A stretch of DNA of 64,000 nucleotides. Source: Gnetum montanum. Its lineage: Eukaryota; Streptophyta; Gnetopsida; Gnetales; Gnetaceae. This document shows, piece by piece, positions 1 through 12,707 of the stretch. Position numbers and translations under genes: made by a program. Numbering within the stretch: position 1 is the first letter of the stretch; each line of letters begins with the position of its first letter. The notes beneath the pieces were generated by a model. That model had not been told where the DNA came from. It ran no database searches and was given only the letters and a program-made list of their open reading frames with translations. The DNA lies in NCBI GenBank assembly GCA_015680685.1, contig MNCI01005236.1, positions 247,181 to 311,180 of the forward strand, written 5' to 3'.

Positions 1-267
1 AGGACATTAGTTAGAGTTAGCTTAGTTTCTCAACCCTTTCCTCTGATAGCATAGAAGATAAACCGAAAAATACCAAAAAAAATCACATACCTCAGACTTG
101 CTTTACCATACACCGTGACACTTACAAGCAAGCCTGAGAAGACAACGAACGATTAACCCCAAGTGTTTCTTGTGGTGTTAAGGAATTTAGTCTGCGGAGT
201 TCGACTGAATCACGCGTGCACGCTCATATTCATATGGTTGAGTGTAGGGGTACCTCGCCACTCATCA
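1..267 (+). repeat. Athila-like LTR, 3' terminal fragment
   Basis: This is the reverse complement of the start of the LTRs at 13342, 19533, 43803 and 50030. It ends in the same terminus (CCACTCATCA at 258-267) and contains the same block around the GGGGTACC motif. The coding sense of the family is plus here, so this is the 3' end of an LTR whose body lies outside the window. No primer-binding site follows, so it is a 3' LTR or a solo LTR. The next five bases (ATCCC) would be its target duplication. Confidence 0.85.
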
Positions 268-639
268 ATCCCCTATGTAAATCTAGTTGATCCTAGCTTG
301 TAACCAATCCCCATGAGCATGGTGATGATCTAACATAGTTAGAGTTAAAACATTCATTATTAAGATATATTTGAATGTGAACTTTAGAAGGAGACTTAAC
401 AAGTAATCTAGTAAGTCTCAAAATATTAAATTCTTCTCATTCTCTAATTTGCAATTTTTTCTATTGAAATAACTTTTCTAAATATCTATATAACTTAGTA
501 GTTCTATCAAAAGTATCATTCCATCATTGAATCCAACTTGTTTCTACCTTTGGATAAGGACATATATTTTCAATTTGAATAAGCAACTTGTAACTTGTAA
601 TATGAATCACTAATAAGAAAAAAAAGTATTGAGGATAAA

Positions 640-1440
640 GGATTCTATGGATGATTGGACCAATTATCTATGGTCAACTGTTAAATAATAAATAATAGAA
701 GCACGATATGATAAAATGAACCAAGAGAGAGCTTCTATATGAGAATCTATTCTAGAATTAGGCTTAAATAAAGTTATTGATGAAATAAGAACTCTATCTA
801 GTCTAGATAAAATTCTAGTAGAACATGATCTTAAATTACTTTATATAAATTATTGCTCTCTAGAATGATAGTAATGTTTTTTATACGATCAAGAAGATGG
901 AATATATGCTTGATATGCTTCTAGATAAGACTATCTTGTGAAATACTAGAAACTAGATGACCACCAATTTTATTTTATTTTTTTGCATCAAAGGAGATGA
1001 AATTAAAATTCCCTGTCATAATAAAAGGAATTTTTGGTAGCTAATGCAAGATGTATTTTCAAACCATTCCTCTTAGCTTCACATTATTAAAAGCATAAAT
1101 GGATAAAAAACTAGTTAATTTATTCTTTAAATAAATAATAATTCAAACTAAATTGCTTGAATTATTAGCATCATAATCAATAACGTAAGCATTCCACTTG
1201 GAATATAGAAAAATAGTAGAACCATCATGATCCTTAGAGTGATTTGAAATAAAATAGAGAAACCCTAGCATGATGCAAGAATAATCTACTTGAAGATCAA
1301 AACCTTTAATCTTTACTTCTTGAAGAAAAAGAATATCTTGATGAACCTATCTAAGAGCACCATAGATGTGATATGATCTTAGAAGATTCGTTAGTTCTCT
1401 GACACTCCAAAAAGCTAACTAAATCATGAAGTTGAGTGGG
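640..1440 (-). pseudogene. LINE endonuclease (EEP/APE family) remnant
   Basis: Conceptual minus-strand translation shows the family's landmarks in order. There is a start resembling the WNVRGL strand, then ILFLQEVKI (the catalytic Glu motif), a SIYAFNN stretch matching the usual NVYAPN, and TGNFNFIS matching the usual GDFN motif with the first Asp changed to Asn. In intact LINEs this enzyme nicks target DNA for target-primed reverse transcription. Stops inside the domain and the altered Asp argue against activity. The family call rests on motif order, not on a database search. Confidence 0.6.
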
Positions 1441-1899
1441 AAGGACATGCTCTACGTCTTACACTAGTATACCATAATATTTTTTGACACCAACTACAAT
1501 AGGATTACATTATTAAAGTTCATGGTTAGAGGATAAATCTTATCCAACTCTTTTATAACCTTGAAAACTATGTGTATGATTAGTAGTGTTCCTTTATTTT
1601 TAATATTTTTAAATTTATTAGCAAATGTAGAACCATGAAAAATTAGGAAAGTACTATACTTAGTTACTTTAGAGTAAGATGAAGGTCTAAACCTCCTTAG
1701 CTTTACCTTTATGTATCATAGACTTAAATGCACTAATATCTTCCCATATTCCAACCTTAGCTATCATTTCCTAGTGACTAGAGAAATATGAATTGAAAAC
1801 AGGTCTAAGTAATCTTTTTTTGGAAGTCTTATCAAGAGACTCTAATATTTTCATTTTCTTTAATGTCTTAGATTACTCATGCTTCAATGACACTTTATC

Positions 1900-2440
1900 A
1901 AGTTTAGCCTACATCTCAACTTAGTAGCTTGTTTAGTTTTCCCACTGGCTATGTAGTTTGCTTCTATTGTTTTACCAATAATTTAGGATAATTATGAACT
2001 TGATGATCTATTTAATGGTAGTAATAGCAAGAGTTTGGGAGTGTGAAGTACTAAATTGGCTAAAATATAGAAGACTTTTCATCAATGATGCTTTCAATGG
2101 TGTTTTATGATTCCTAACTTAAATCCAAGGTAACACATACTACTCTACACATCCTAGTACAAATACCTTTTATATCCTATGCACAAATAACCTATTCAAA
2201 CTAGTTGGTGATACGTTCTACACACATTAAAAGAGCTAGCAGCAAATCTAGAAACTTAATCGACATAGGAAAAATGCTTATGTAGGCTTCCTCAAGCTTG
2301 AAATCTTCAATTCCTGGTGAAACAACTAAAATGACATACCATAATCCTTCTTTTAGGATTAACTATTAATTTTTTGGTGATTCAAAGAATAAAAGAAAAA
2401 AGTCCCTTGAAAGATTCATAAAATGGATATAGTTAATTTT
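1900..2440 (-). pseudogene. LINE ORF1-like (DUF4283-like) remnant
   Basis: Minus-strand translation gives a pattern resembling GFFLF, then LKEGLWYV, PGIEDF, PMSIKF and RMCRV. This resembles the DUF4283/zinc-knuckle ORF1 proteins that precede the endonuclease ORF in plant LINEs and bind element RNA. Position upstream of the endonuclease supports it. Stops are frequent and the zinc knuckle was not clearly seen. Confidence 0.45.
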
Positions 2441-4169
2441 TCATAGTACCAACTATGAACTAATCTAATTATTAAGCATAAATAAAGGTGGGATTTAACC
2501 AAAGAAGTAACCAAGGAAATAAGAGTTTGTAAAATCCCCAATAGCAACATCATACAAGTAATGAAAAATACAACACTATAATTAATCCATTTGCCACTGG
2601 AATTATCTCTACTAATGGTATTCTTGCACACTTTCAAGCAGCCAGTTACTTCTACCTGCCATTGTGAATGAAAATTCAAAACTTAATGAGATACAGAAGA
2701 ATCTAGGATTAGCTTCAAACCATCCATGACCTTCAACCCCAAAAAGTTGCACATCACTCCCTATCATATACCAATTTAGCAATAATATGCCTATGCTAAT
2801 GCCATGCAAGTATGGAAACAAGTGCACTTTTACACTAACATCATCTAGAAACATGACCATGGAGTAGTGCCTACTAGTAAGAAGATATTCTCTAGATACT
2901 AAGTAATAATTTGAAAACATACATAAGTAAGCTAGCTTGACTTCTCCTTTGGATAATAAGTTTCAAGTTGATACATGTGGAATCGCAACTTATATCTTAA
3001 ATAGGATACATTTGAGAACAATTCAAGATAAAAAACCATATTAATTATGGTATCACTATCAATCCAATAGTTTTTATTTAAAAGTCTTTGGATCTTCTTG
3101 TTATATTAAAATTCCTACCTAAAATAGAAAAAAAATTAGATTCAAAATTATTACCTTGTATTTTTATTTATTATTAAAAAAAATTCAAAAGGATACCATC
3201 ATTATGATTTCAATAGCCAAAAGGGGGTTGATTTGAAAGATGTACATTTTTTTGAATCTATTGGTAAATTTATTTCATGATCTACTATAAATAATAAGGT
3301 TGTGGACATATGCATGATTTACCAAACATTAAAGGTATTGAAAATATTTCAACAATACCATATGATCAAATAAATCAAAATTATTTAACACGATAAATAA
3401 AGATATCATACATGCTACCAACAAATGATTATTCCATCTAATGTTTTCTATTGATCCATCATTTACTGGCCTATGCTAATAATATTTGATAATTTTCTTT
3501 GGGTTGATACAAAAAAATGCCTAGAAATGACCCCTCTAATGTAGGTATGATCAAATCAATAGGCTCCATGTCAATTGTCATCTATAGTTCCTCATAAAAG
3601 CATTTCATACCCGACTACTTCTACTAATCATATCATGCCCACACATCTAAAACATGGCAGTCTTAATGCTATATTTTCCCTCTTATCTACTATTCAAATA
3701 TTAGTTGTTTTAGGTACTACATGTAATGCACTATCCTACTCACATTCATTATTCTAAGCATGCCAAAAAAACCTTTCAAATTGGCATTCTACTATTCCAT
3801 TAACAATGCATGATAATCCTTATACTAAATATTATTAGTCTCATTCTTAATTTATGAAGTCATTTTCATCACAATATATAGTTATTATAGAATGGTATGT
3901 CTATCCTTTTACTTCCATAACAAATTCTCCTACATTCAATACTTTAAATAACCTTTATGATTATATCCATTGTAGTAGATATTCTTCATCCAACATGGCT
4001 TCTTCACTTCCATCTGGTTTAGTTGTTCTACCTATATTGTCCTCCATTTCCACTACTTCTCTATAGCTTCCAAGAAATTTGTAGCTTTCTAAATATCACC
4101 CAACTTCCAATATGTTGGATATCAACTTTATTAGGTGTATGACTTGCAATCAATTTCTTCATTTAGATT
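2441..4169. other. Unassigned AT-rich spacer
   Basis: Only short ORFs without recognisable domains occur here. The segment lies between the LINE remnant and the left LTR of the copia element. I saw no terminal repeats, splice pattern or RNA gene. Confidence 0.5.
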
Positions 4170-5056
4170 TGAAGGAATTTCAAGAGGTAAAATAATTTCT
4201 TAGTTATCTTGACTTTACAAAGAATTAGTTAATAAAATTTGTATTCTTGGAAATCTTAAGAAATTTTGTATTTTTTTTAAAACAAAGAATTACTACAAAA
4301 GATATCCATAGGCTAAGGTTATGTTATGTTCTTTCCAAGCTATCAAAAACCATATTAATTCTAGTAGTGCAATTTTGAAAGATGATAAATCAAACATTGT
4401 TACATTTCTTATGCTAAACTTTTAACTAAAACTTCCAACAAATATTATCTTTCAAATAAATTTAATATCACATCAAATTGTTGTAAGATGAGGGAGAAAT
4501 GATCCAATCATTAACTATCATTCATTTTGGTAAAATTTTGGGACTTAGCAAATGTACCACTTGACAAAGTGAATTTCTCCCAAATTGTGATAGATATTGA
4601 GATAAAATTCTAGCTTAATGTAGCCACCTATTCCATCTTTCAACTAAATTTAGAATCACTAAAAAAAATTTTGAAATGACTAAGATATGATTGAAATAGT
4701 GAATGCACCTAATTTTGATTGTTCAACTTCTAAGATTGAATAAATAATGATGAATGATAAAAGAGTGATGAATTGATAGTAACATTCTTACTGAGATTAT
4801 ACTAATGATCCCATGCTATGAATTTTCGAGACATTCCTTTAATATATATGTGATAAGTAGATAAATGTTTACTAAAAATAATACAATATAGTCCCAATGA
4901 TAAAATAACCTTAGAAAGTATATTTATATATATGGATTGTGGCCAAAATAATGTTACAAATTTTCTTCAATCTAAAAATTTATTATATTTTATTAAAATA
5001 AAATCCTATTATATAATAAAAACAAAAGAATTTATTTTCTTCTACTCTAAAAAACA
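4170..5056 (-). repeat. Copia LTR, 3' copy
   Basis: Aligns along its length with 8113-9019 despite many substitutions and small gaps. The outer end on plus is TGAAGG and the inner end is AAAACA, which is TG...CA read on minus. Confidence 0.8.
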
Positions 5057-5072
5057 AAAAATCCCTCCTTAC
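5057..5072 (-). other. Polypurine tract of the copia element
   Basis: On minus this reads AAGGAGGGATTTTT, ending exactly where the 3' LTR begins with TG. This is the expected place for the plus-strand primer of reverse transcription. Confidence 0.6.
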
Positions 5073-5109
5073 AATGGAAGAAAATTTTCCTTCTTCATCT
5101 TTGCTTTCT

Positions 5110-6640
5110 TCTTTCTTTGTCATGTTCTAAAGTCCTATAGATTCATTGAGGTACTTAATCCTATGAAACATAAGATTTTTTGTTAGTAAGTTGGCAAGTT
5201 GCTCTTTTGAACTAATATGAATGTGTCTGATGGTTCCTTCTTTCATTTCTTACTTAATGAAATAGTACTTGATGTTAATGTGTTTGGTTTTTTTGTGATA
5301 CACATAGTCTTAGGATAATTGAATTATTATTGTATTATCACAATAAAAATTTTTAGGATATTAACTTCAAATCATAAGTGTGAAATAAGTTTATTTAGCT
5401 AGATCATGTGTTGGAGAGATTCAACCATGGCAATAAATTTGGCTTCACAAATGGATAAGCTGATGTATGTTTGTTTCTTTGATTTCTAGTATATTGGATT
5501 TCTTCCATACATAATGAGAGCTCTTGATGTGGATTTTCTATCATCATTATCTCCTACCCAATCAATATTTGAATATGCATATATATTATTGTCTTCTTTA
5601 CTAAATTTAATCCCAAATTTGATAGTTCCTTTTACATACTTGAGGAGATGCACAAGTGCTTGCATGTGAGCTTATCTTTGTTCTTGCATGAATCGAAATA
5701 AGTATGATGTTGCATATTATAAATCTAGTTTGGTATGATAAGAAAATCAAAGTGATCCAATCATGGTTCTATACATAATTACATCTATGAGGGGATTCTT
5801 ATCTTTACTAGTTAATTTTAAACTATATTGCAAAATAGTATTGACTAACCTCTCATTCTTTAGATTAAATTTTTCAATGATGGAATTTGCATCTTTAGTT
5901 TGATGAATGTTCTTTCCCTATTTATCTTATGTCACTTTAGTTCCTAGGAATTATTTAATTTCTTCAAGTTCCTTCATTTCAAATTCATTTTTCATGTCAT
6001 TCTTGAAATTTTTTGTTAGTCTTCTATTTGTGGCAATAAAGATAATTCCACCTACATATAGTGATATGATGATGAATTCATCTCCTTCCTTGAAATATAT
6101 TGTTGGTTCAAACATGTAGTTTTGATAATTTTCTATGTTGAGGTAATCATTAATTCTCTGGAATCAAGCCCTAGCCACTTGCTTTAGGACATATAGAGCT
6201 TTGTTGAGTTTGCACACTTTGTTTTCTTTTCCTTTAATAACATAACCTTTAGGTTGGTAGATGTATACTTCTTCTTTGATGTATCTATTTAGAAATGCTA
6301 AGGAGACATCCATTTGTTAAAATTTTAGATCTTTATGTATAGCTGTGAATAGAATAAGCTTGATGGTTTTAAATCTAGCCACTAATGCAAAGATTTCTTC
6401 ATAGTCAATATATTTTTTCTATTTAAATATTCTTGCTACAAGTCTTGCTTTGTGTATTGTGACTTTTGCTTTCTCATTATAGCTTTTTTTTATATAGCCA
6501 CTTGCAATCAATACTCATTTTATATTTTGGTTTGTCCACTAATTTCCATGTGTTATTTCTTAGGATGGCATTGTACTCTTTGTCCATGGCTTCTTTCCAA
6601 ACTTTTAATTTCATAGATTTATTAACATTGGATTTATTCA
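5110..6640 (-). pseudogene. Copia reverse transcriptase-RNase H remnant
   Basis: Minus-strand translation reads through the usual copia landmarks: WKEAMDKEYNA, CKWLYKK, an FALVAR-like start of RT, QMDVSLAFLN, EEVYIYQPKGY, ALYVLKQ, then RNase H ending with KHINIKYYF and KEQLANLLTK. The catalytic YVDD is changed to YVGG near 6035-6060, so both aspartates are gone. Frequent stops and frameshifts confirm it is dead. The protein would have copied element RNA into DNA in the virus-like particle. Confidence 0.85.
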
Positions 6641-6652
6641 TACACTATAATT

Positions 6653-7080
6653 TCATTGTTTTTTGATCATGGATTTATTGTTGAAACCCTTTTCATTGAG
6701 ATAGTCATATTCAAGATAATATTTTTTTTTATTCAAAGTTTTAATTTTCACAAATTCTTCATCATTGGGTTTATTGAAAATGTACAAATTACTCTTGAAA
6801 CAAATACTATTTCCTCTATTAGAGACTTTTCTAATAGAGATGAGAGGTTTGAAAAGATTAGAAACATAATACACATTCGAAATGATGACTTTTTGGCTAA
6901 TTATTTAATTTAACTACATAATCTCCTATTTTGTCAATGACTAAGTATCTTCAATCTCCAATTTTTATCTTACCAAGACAATTGTTTGTTTTGTAATTTA
7001 GAAGATAATTTGTGTAGGACATCATGTGATTGGATCACCCACTATCTATAATACAAGAATCTTGTCTTATTTCTTTGATT
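6653..7080 (-). pseudogene. Copia aspartic protease remnant
   Basis: The motif CIIDSG, then SNHM, corresponds to the copia protease active site (usual form DSGASNHM). It is followed by a stretch ending in NVYYV-like and LISIRKVSNRGNS, the linker that normally leads to the integrase zinc finger. Instead of an integrase the next recognisable sequence is the RT leader at about 6640. Confidence 0.75.
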
Positions 7081-8112
7081 GAATTGAAGGCTGATAATTC
7101 CCTAGCTCTTCTTCTTGAGTATCCTTTTGAGATGATGAGGAAGTATCTTGTGAAATTTTTCAATGTACTATTTCAAAACTAGTTTTTCTTCAACAATAGT
7201 CAATGGTATGTGCTTTTCTTTTGTAGAAGTTGCAATATGGTATTAAGTCTTGACCTTTTCTTTGTCTTCCAAATTGGTTTTGTCTAGCTCTTTCTCTAGT
7301 TAAATCTCTTCCTCTTTCACTTATATTTTGACCACCATTTTGTTTTGACTTTGTTTCTTGATCTCTATTCTAATAATTGAATCTTCCTCTCCCTCTAAAT
7401 GTTTCTTGTCTAACTCTTCGTCTTTGGTTAGTTATGTAGACTTGATCATCTTTACTAGATTGTATGTTACTCTTCATAATTTTTAAGGATCTAACTTGAG
7501 CAACTAATTCATTAATACTAAGCATGTTGAGGTATTTTAGGAGTAATGGTTTCCATCATATTTTCAAATCTTGGATCTATGTAGAGAGCTTGACCAATTT
7601 TTTTAACCATTTACCTATTGGTATATCCATAGTCATATTAATCTATTTTTTATAAGCTATCATACAATCTAATAAAAAAAAATCTTTGACACTTTCATTT
7701 CTTTCAATTTCCATGGTATTAAATTTTTATTTCAAGATTAGTTGTTGTATTAGTTAATTTTCCAAGCTTCCTTTGTATTCTAATTAGAAATTATCCCATA
7801 CTTCTTTGACCATAGTATGAAGACTATATCTACTAGAAATAACTTTTAAGATACTAGCCAACAACATCATGAGAGCCAAATTATTATTCTTCTACTTTAT
7901 TTCATATTCTTTAATTTGTAATCTAGTAAAATATTCAAAATCATGCATGAATTCAAGACCTATTTAACTATTTCCTAACAATCATTATTAAGGAAGCTTT
8001 TTATCATTCTTGTCCATAAGATAAAATCTTGAGATCCATTGAAGATTATGGAGCATCTAGCTATGTATTTTTTCATTCATTTTTTAGGCGAACTTGGTGC
8101 TCCAACACTAGC
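7080..8112 (-). pseudogene. Copia gag remnant
   Basis: The minus-strand translation begins right at the 5' LTR edge with SVGAPSSP, followed by an FNGSQDFILW-like stretch typical of copia gag N-termini (FDGxNFxLW). It ends with a degenerate CCHC-like knuckle around 7200-7240 (CNFYKRKAHTIDYC) after an Arg-rich linker. Gag forms the virus-like particle. Almost no leader separates it from the LTR, so the primer-binding site seems lost. Confidence 0.65.
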
Positions 8113-9019
8113 TAAAGGAATTTTAGAGTAAAATAATTTCTTGGTTATCTTGACTTCATAGAGAATTAGCTATTAAAATTTATATTTTTGGAAAGCTTAT
8201 GAAATTTTCTATTTTTTGAAAAAAAAAAACAAGCACTATAAAAGATATTTAGAGACTAAGGTTATATTATGTTCTTTCAAAGATATCAAGAATTATAGAA
8301 ATTCTAGTCATTTAATTTGGAAAGATGATAACTCAAACATTGTTAAGTTTTTTACGCTAAAATTTTAAGTAAATATTCCCACAAATATTAGCTTCAACTA
8401 AATTTGATATCACATCGAATTATTATGAGTTGAGTAAAAAATTATTCAATCATTGATCATCATTCATTCTAGTAAAATTTTGGGTCTTAGCAAATCTACC
8501 AAATTACAAAGTAAATTTCTTCTAAATCATGATAGATATTGAGATAATATTTTAGCTTCATGTAGCCATTTATTTAGAATTACAAATAAATCTATAATCA
8601 CTAAAAAATATTGTAGAATAAATGAGACATTATCAAAATAGTAAATGCCCCCAATTTTAACTATTGAACTTTCAAGATTAAATAAATAATTATTAATGAT
8701 GTTAATGAATGCTGAAAAATTGATGAATTGATGATAAACTAGTAAAATTCTTGCTAAAATTATACTAATGATTTCTTAATACAAATTATCAAGAGATTCC
8801 TTGGATATATATGTAACAAGTGAGGTAAATTTTACTAAAAATAATACAATATATTCCCAATGATAAAATAACACTAAAAATTATATTTCTATATATGGAT
8901 TGGGGTCAAAATAACATTACAAACTTCCATTAATCCAAAACATTCCTATATTTTTAAAAAATAAACTCCTATTATATAATAGAAATAAAACAGTTATTGT
9001 CTTCTACTCTAAAAAATCA
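8113..9019 (-). repeat. Copia LTR, 5' copy
   Basis: Partner of 4170-5056. The minus-sense start TGATTTTTTAGAG matches TGTTTTTTAGAG of the other copy. The inner end is less certain by a few bases. Confidence 0.8.
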
Positions 9020-9059
9020 ATAAGAATTTGAAGTTGATGCAAAGGCTTCCCTCACTCTC

Positions 9060-9640
9060 ATAGTTGATGATGAGTAATTTGTGTTGCTTACCCTAATTTT
9101 GGAGGAAGGTAGTGGAGGGAAGAAGAAGAGGTGGTGGAGTGACAATGGTTTCATAGACCCATCCTCTATTGTTGAAGTAGCTTTGAATGACCATTGGATT
9201 ACTACAATGGAGAAGAAGATTCATCAAATCAGCTAAAATAATCCATGAAGCCTTGTTTCTCATCCAACTTGTAAGCTAATTATTGGTTTAAAATGGACAT
9301 TTAAAAGTATGAAAAATCAACATGGTGCAGTAAATAAATTCAAAGCTCGCTTTGTAGCTAAATGATACCTTCAACAAGAAGGACAAGATTTTGATGAAAG
9401 CTTTGCACCTATCTCTCAAATGGAATCTGTAAAAAGTTTTTTGCAACAATAATAAAAGTTGATCATGTAATGTTTTAGCTTGATGTTACATCTACTTTTA
9501 TCAATGAAATTCCTAATAAAGAATTTTACATGGAGCAACCCCAAGCTTCATGGATGAAGAAAGAAAAATCATGTCTACAAGCTTTATAAAGCATTATATG
9601 AACTCAAGAAAGTTTAAGAAAGTTTCATGATACATTGGGC
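9060..9640 (+). pseudogene. Copia reverse transcriptase fragment
   Basis: Plus-strand translation shows GLKWTFKSMKN, KARFVAK, GQDFDESFAPIS, LDVTSTFINEIP and EFYMEQPQ, the first half of a copia RT. It is more like the common lineages with KARLVAKG...FAPV...QMDVKTAFLNG than the neighbouring minus-strand element, so it is a separate insertion remnant. It stops before the catalytic YVDD. No LTRs were found next to it. Confidence 0.75.
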
Positions 9641-10848
9641 TAAGTATGTTGTCTTGTATTAGACCTCTAAGATGATGATACTTGATGTTTATGTGTTTAG
9701 ATTGTTCATGATGTATAGGATTATGACCTCTTCATTATATGAATATAATCTAGATAACACCTCCATGATTTATTTGATTCTTGATATCGTAGAAATATAA
9801 TTTTAGATATTTTCAACAAAGTTTAAGAAGCTTGACATTAGTGTGGGTTGCTACTTAGGCTCTTTGGAAAGATGTTACAAAATTTTACAATAATTGTAAT
9901 TGGAACAATGTTGTTTAGTTATATCTCTAGAGAGTAATATATATATTAGTTTATATGGTGTTTTATTTGTTCATTCTTTTAATAGAATTATCTTCTTTTA
10001 ATCTAGCCACTATAGATTAAGATTGCTTATTTGATTAAAAAATAATAAAATAATAGAAAATATTTAGGGAATAGGTTTAAAGAGTACAAAATGCATAATA
10101 AGGTAGGGTAGCATCATGAAAAGAAAAAATACATAATCCTTATTACAAAATCTTTATATTCTTTTAAAATTCTTTTCTTTCACTTATTTTTCCTCTCAAA
10201 ATGAATGTAATCTTTTCTCTCTTCCTTCCAAACCCACATGCCTAAAACATCCATTGAACAATAATGAATTATAATGGAAGGATAAAGACCTCTTTATATA
10301 ATGGAACATGCAATGCAACATGTCTCTAAAGTAGATGTAAGAATGCATGAACTCTTTTTTCATAGATAAATACATTACTATTTTGCTTAGACATGTTAAA
10401 AAAAATAAGCCTTCTTCATGGAAATGAACAATCATGAAACCTTGGGGAATGAGATTTTCATTTTTTAGTAATTTTAAAATTTTCTTAAGACAAACATCAT
10501 AGCTCTAATTCTAATGAACTGAGGGGTGTATCCAACATTATTAAACATCTTATATGGGTTGGTCATCTTAAATATTCGATGGTACATCATCTTTAGACAT
10601 TTTTGAAATAAATATGATTTTAAAAATATTTAGTTTTAATTGAAAAAAAAAAACTCAAAATTCTAGTTTGATGATAAAAGGTTACATATGATATAGCCTA
10701 GGTAGGGATAGGATTCTAAATGCTCCATGAATAGAGTACTTATAATCATATGTGCATAATATAAAATAAAATATGCATAATCAATTATTTATAAAGGCAT
10801 AATAACTAATAGAAGAGAAACTTCCTAAAACACCACAAAGAAAATTCA
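9641..10848. other. Unassigned AT-rich spacer
   Basis: No domain, terminal repeat or RNA gene was recognised. The stretch separates the copia RT fragment from the left LTR of the Tat-like element. Confidence 0.5.
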
Positions 10849-12043
10849 TGTTGAAACCTATGCTCAAAATCATTTTAATTTGGTGTAAAATAATGGTAGA
10901 TACAATTGCGTTATTTTCCTAGCACTTGGCATTGCAACCTTCATCATTGAACTTGAGGTAGGATCCTATTGTAAAATGTGAAATTTTTAGTTCATAGGCT
11001 ACAATATCACATACTTTAACGTATTAAGGCTAAAAAAGACTTCATAAGTTGTTATTTCCTTACTTTCCAAGTGAAAAAAAACTTATATTAGGCATGTATC
11101 TAGTCTTGGGAAGGCTACAAATGCCTTGGGAATCACCAAATTTAGGTTTTCCATGGTTTTTATGTTGATTAAAGCAATTTAGATGCTAAGATTACCTGCA
11201 ACTAGCATATAAATTGTTGGGCTTCAATTTTCATGGTGAGGCTAATGTATCCTTATGGAACCCAACAAATCTTCTACAAGGCCAATGTACTTATGGTGAA
11301 CCTAGCATATCTTTGTGAAGTTGGCGTGATTTTTGGTAGAACCTAGCATATTTATGATGGCCATCATTTATCAAACTTACCAAAATTGATAAATATGCTA
11401 GGGTTGATCACCTACAATGTCAAAAATTTATAGTAATCTATCAGCAATCATGGCAAAAATTTGCAACAACATACCAAACCCTGGATAGTCTATATGAACT
11501 AAAGAGGACCATACTCAAAGGAATTTTGGCAAAATTTCCATTTATTTGAGTAAAGAAACTCTCAAAGTAGTGTAGATCAACCAAATGTCAACAACCATCT
11601 ACTGATGAAGTAGATCCAGTACCAAAGAAGAAGTAAAGAGCTCTAAAAGCACACCTTTGGAGCATCTAGATCGTGAAGCTAACTATAAGACACACTACTA
11701 GTTTTAATCAGGCTTCAAGCATCTTCTATGCATCTCTTTATTCATTCAAAAACACATAAACTTGTACTTGTTCAAAATTTGTTCCAACAATAGTTTTTAT
11801 TATTTTAATAAAATATTGTATTTCATATGTGCATTTCAAGTTTATCATTTTCATGTTTTTTCTAGGAATAGATCTATATTTTCCTTAGATTTATTAACCT
11901 TGTTTCTAAATTTTAAGTTCCTAGGTGATCATTAAGGCCATCCAAGATGCTTTAGATCCCTTTCTTGAGGCCCATGGGACCCAAGGTTAAACTATTTCTT
12001 CAAAAATATTTGGTTTTCCAACGCCAAATTTTTCTAGTATTAT
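10849..12043 (+). repeat. Probable 5' LTR of the Tat-like element
   Basis: Matches 24873-25446 plus 28759-29382 from the TGTT start through the shared blocks CTTGGCATTGCAACCTTC and CTTTCTTGAGGCCCATGGGA to the AAATTTTTC end. It contains several copies of a CTAGCATAT-like word spaced at tens of bases. Confidence 0.7.
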
Positions 12044-12707
12044 TGTTTCTAGTGCTAAAAGGAGGGCCTCCACCCAAATTCTTTGCATAGTCTTACTATG
12101 TTCTTTTCAAAATAAATTTTTACAAGTTTAAACCTTTAAAATTTACATTTAAATATTTCCAATAATCAACGCAGCCATCCATACTCCTACAATTTTTACC
12201 TGGTGTATTTACTGTAGTTAGTTTAGATGTTCTGCAAAATTTCATAGCAGCTACTAAACTTTTTAAAGCTAGCATATTTCTTGGGAAAACCTATACTTTC
12301 TACCCATTAAAATTTACCTTTGGGTTTTCCAAGGACCAACATATTTCTTGAACCACCATCCACTTGTAGCCATTGAAAATTTTCCATTGGGCTTCTCTTG
12401 CAAGCCTAGCATAATTTTTTTCCAAAACTAGCCTACTTTTCTCCATAAAACCAATGTATCTTTTCCGAGAATCACCCAACATATTTTTCTATAGGAAAAA
12501 CACTAGCCTATTTTTTTGAAAAGCACCATCATAATTTTCATAGAGAAATACCCAAAATATTTATTGTTGGAAATACTAGTGCATCTTTTCAAATAAATAA
12601 ATCTAGTATTTTTTTTTTTTACCAATGCAGGTTGGATGGATTGAACCTAGTATAGAAATATGGAACCTACCTTCAACATTCTTACACCCAAATTTTTTTC
12701 CAGTAAC
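12044..12707 (+). other. Leader-like region with repeated AGCATATTT-type words
   Basis: It begins with AAGGAGGGCCTCC, shared with the other Tat-like element at about 54890. From 12230 onward it carries many variants of (A/C)C(T/C)AGCATATTT at irregular intervals. No gag translation is visible, although gag would be expected to start here, so the true gag N-terminus is missing. Confidence 0.5.

Larger units (their letters stand above)
360..2440 (-). mobile_element. Degenerate LINE (non-LTR retrotransposon), 3' truncated
   Basis: On the minus strand an ORF1-like domain is followed by an AP-endonuclease-like domain, the order seen in plant L1-type LINEs. Reverse transcriptase would lie below position 360 but is missing; the sequence runs instead into the LTR that ends at 267. 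Many stops and frameshifts interrupt both ORFs, and the DNA is very AT-rich. The limits are approximate because no terminal repeats or poly(A) tail could be placed. Confidence 0.6.
4170..9019 (-). mobile_element. Decayed Ty1/copia element with both LTRs, integrase missing
   Basis: Two diverged direct repeats (4170-5056 and 8113-9019) flank gag, protease, RT and RNase H remnants in minus-strand order. A purine tract lies next to the left (3') LTR. LTR ends are TG/CA-like, although the right copy has lost one terminal base. The RT begins almost directly after the protease linker, so the integrase region that should separate them is absent. Flanking bases AGATT and ATAAG do not match, so no target duplication is claimed. 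The LTRs differ at many positions, suggesting an old insertion. Confidence 0.85.

Noticed and set aside
3575-4066. Plus-strand frames suggesting copia pol (TNHIMPTHLKHG)
   Set aside because: A faint likeness to the region before copia RT, but no RT or integrase motif follows in any frame.
4165-9024. Target-site duplication for the left copia element
   Set aside because: Flanks AGATT and ATAAG do not match, and the right LTR edge is uncertain, so none is claimed.
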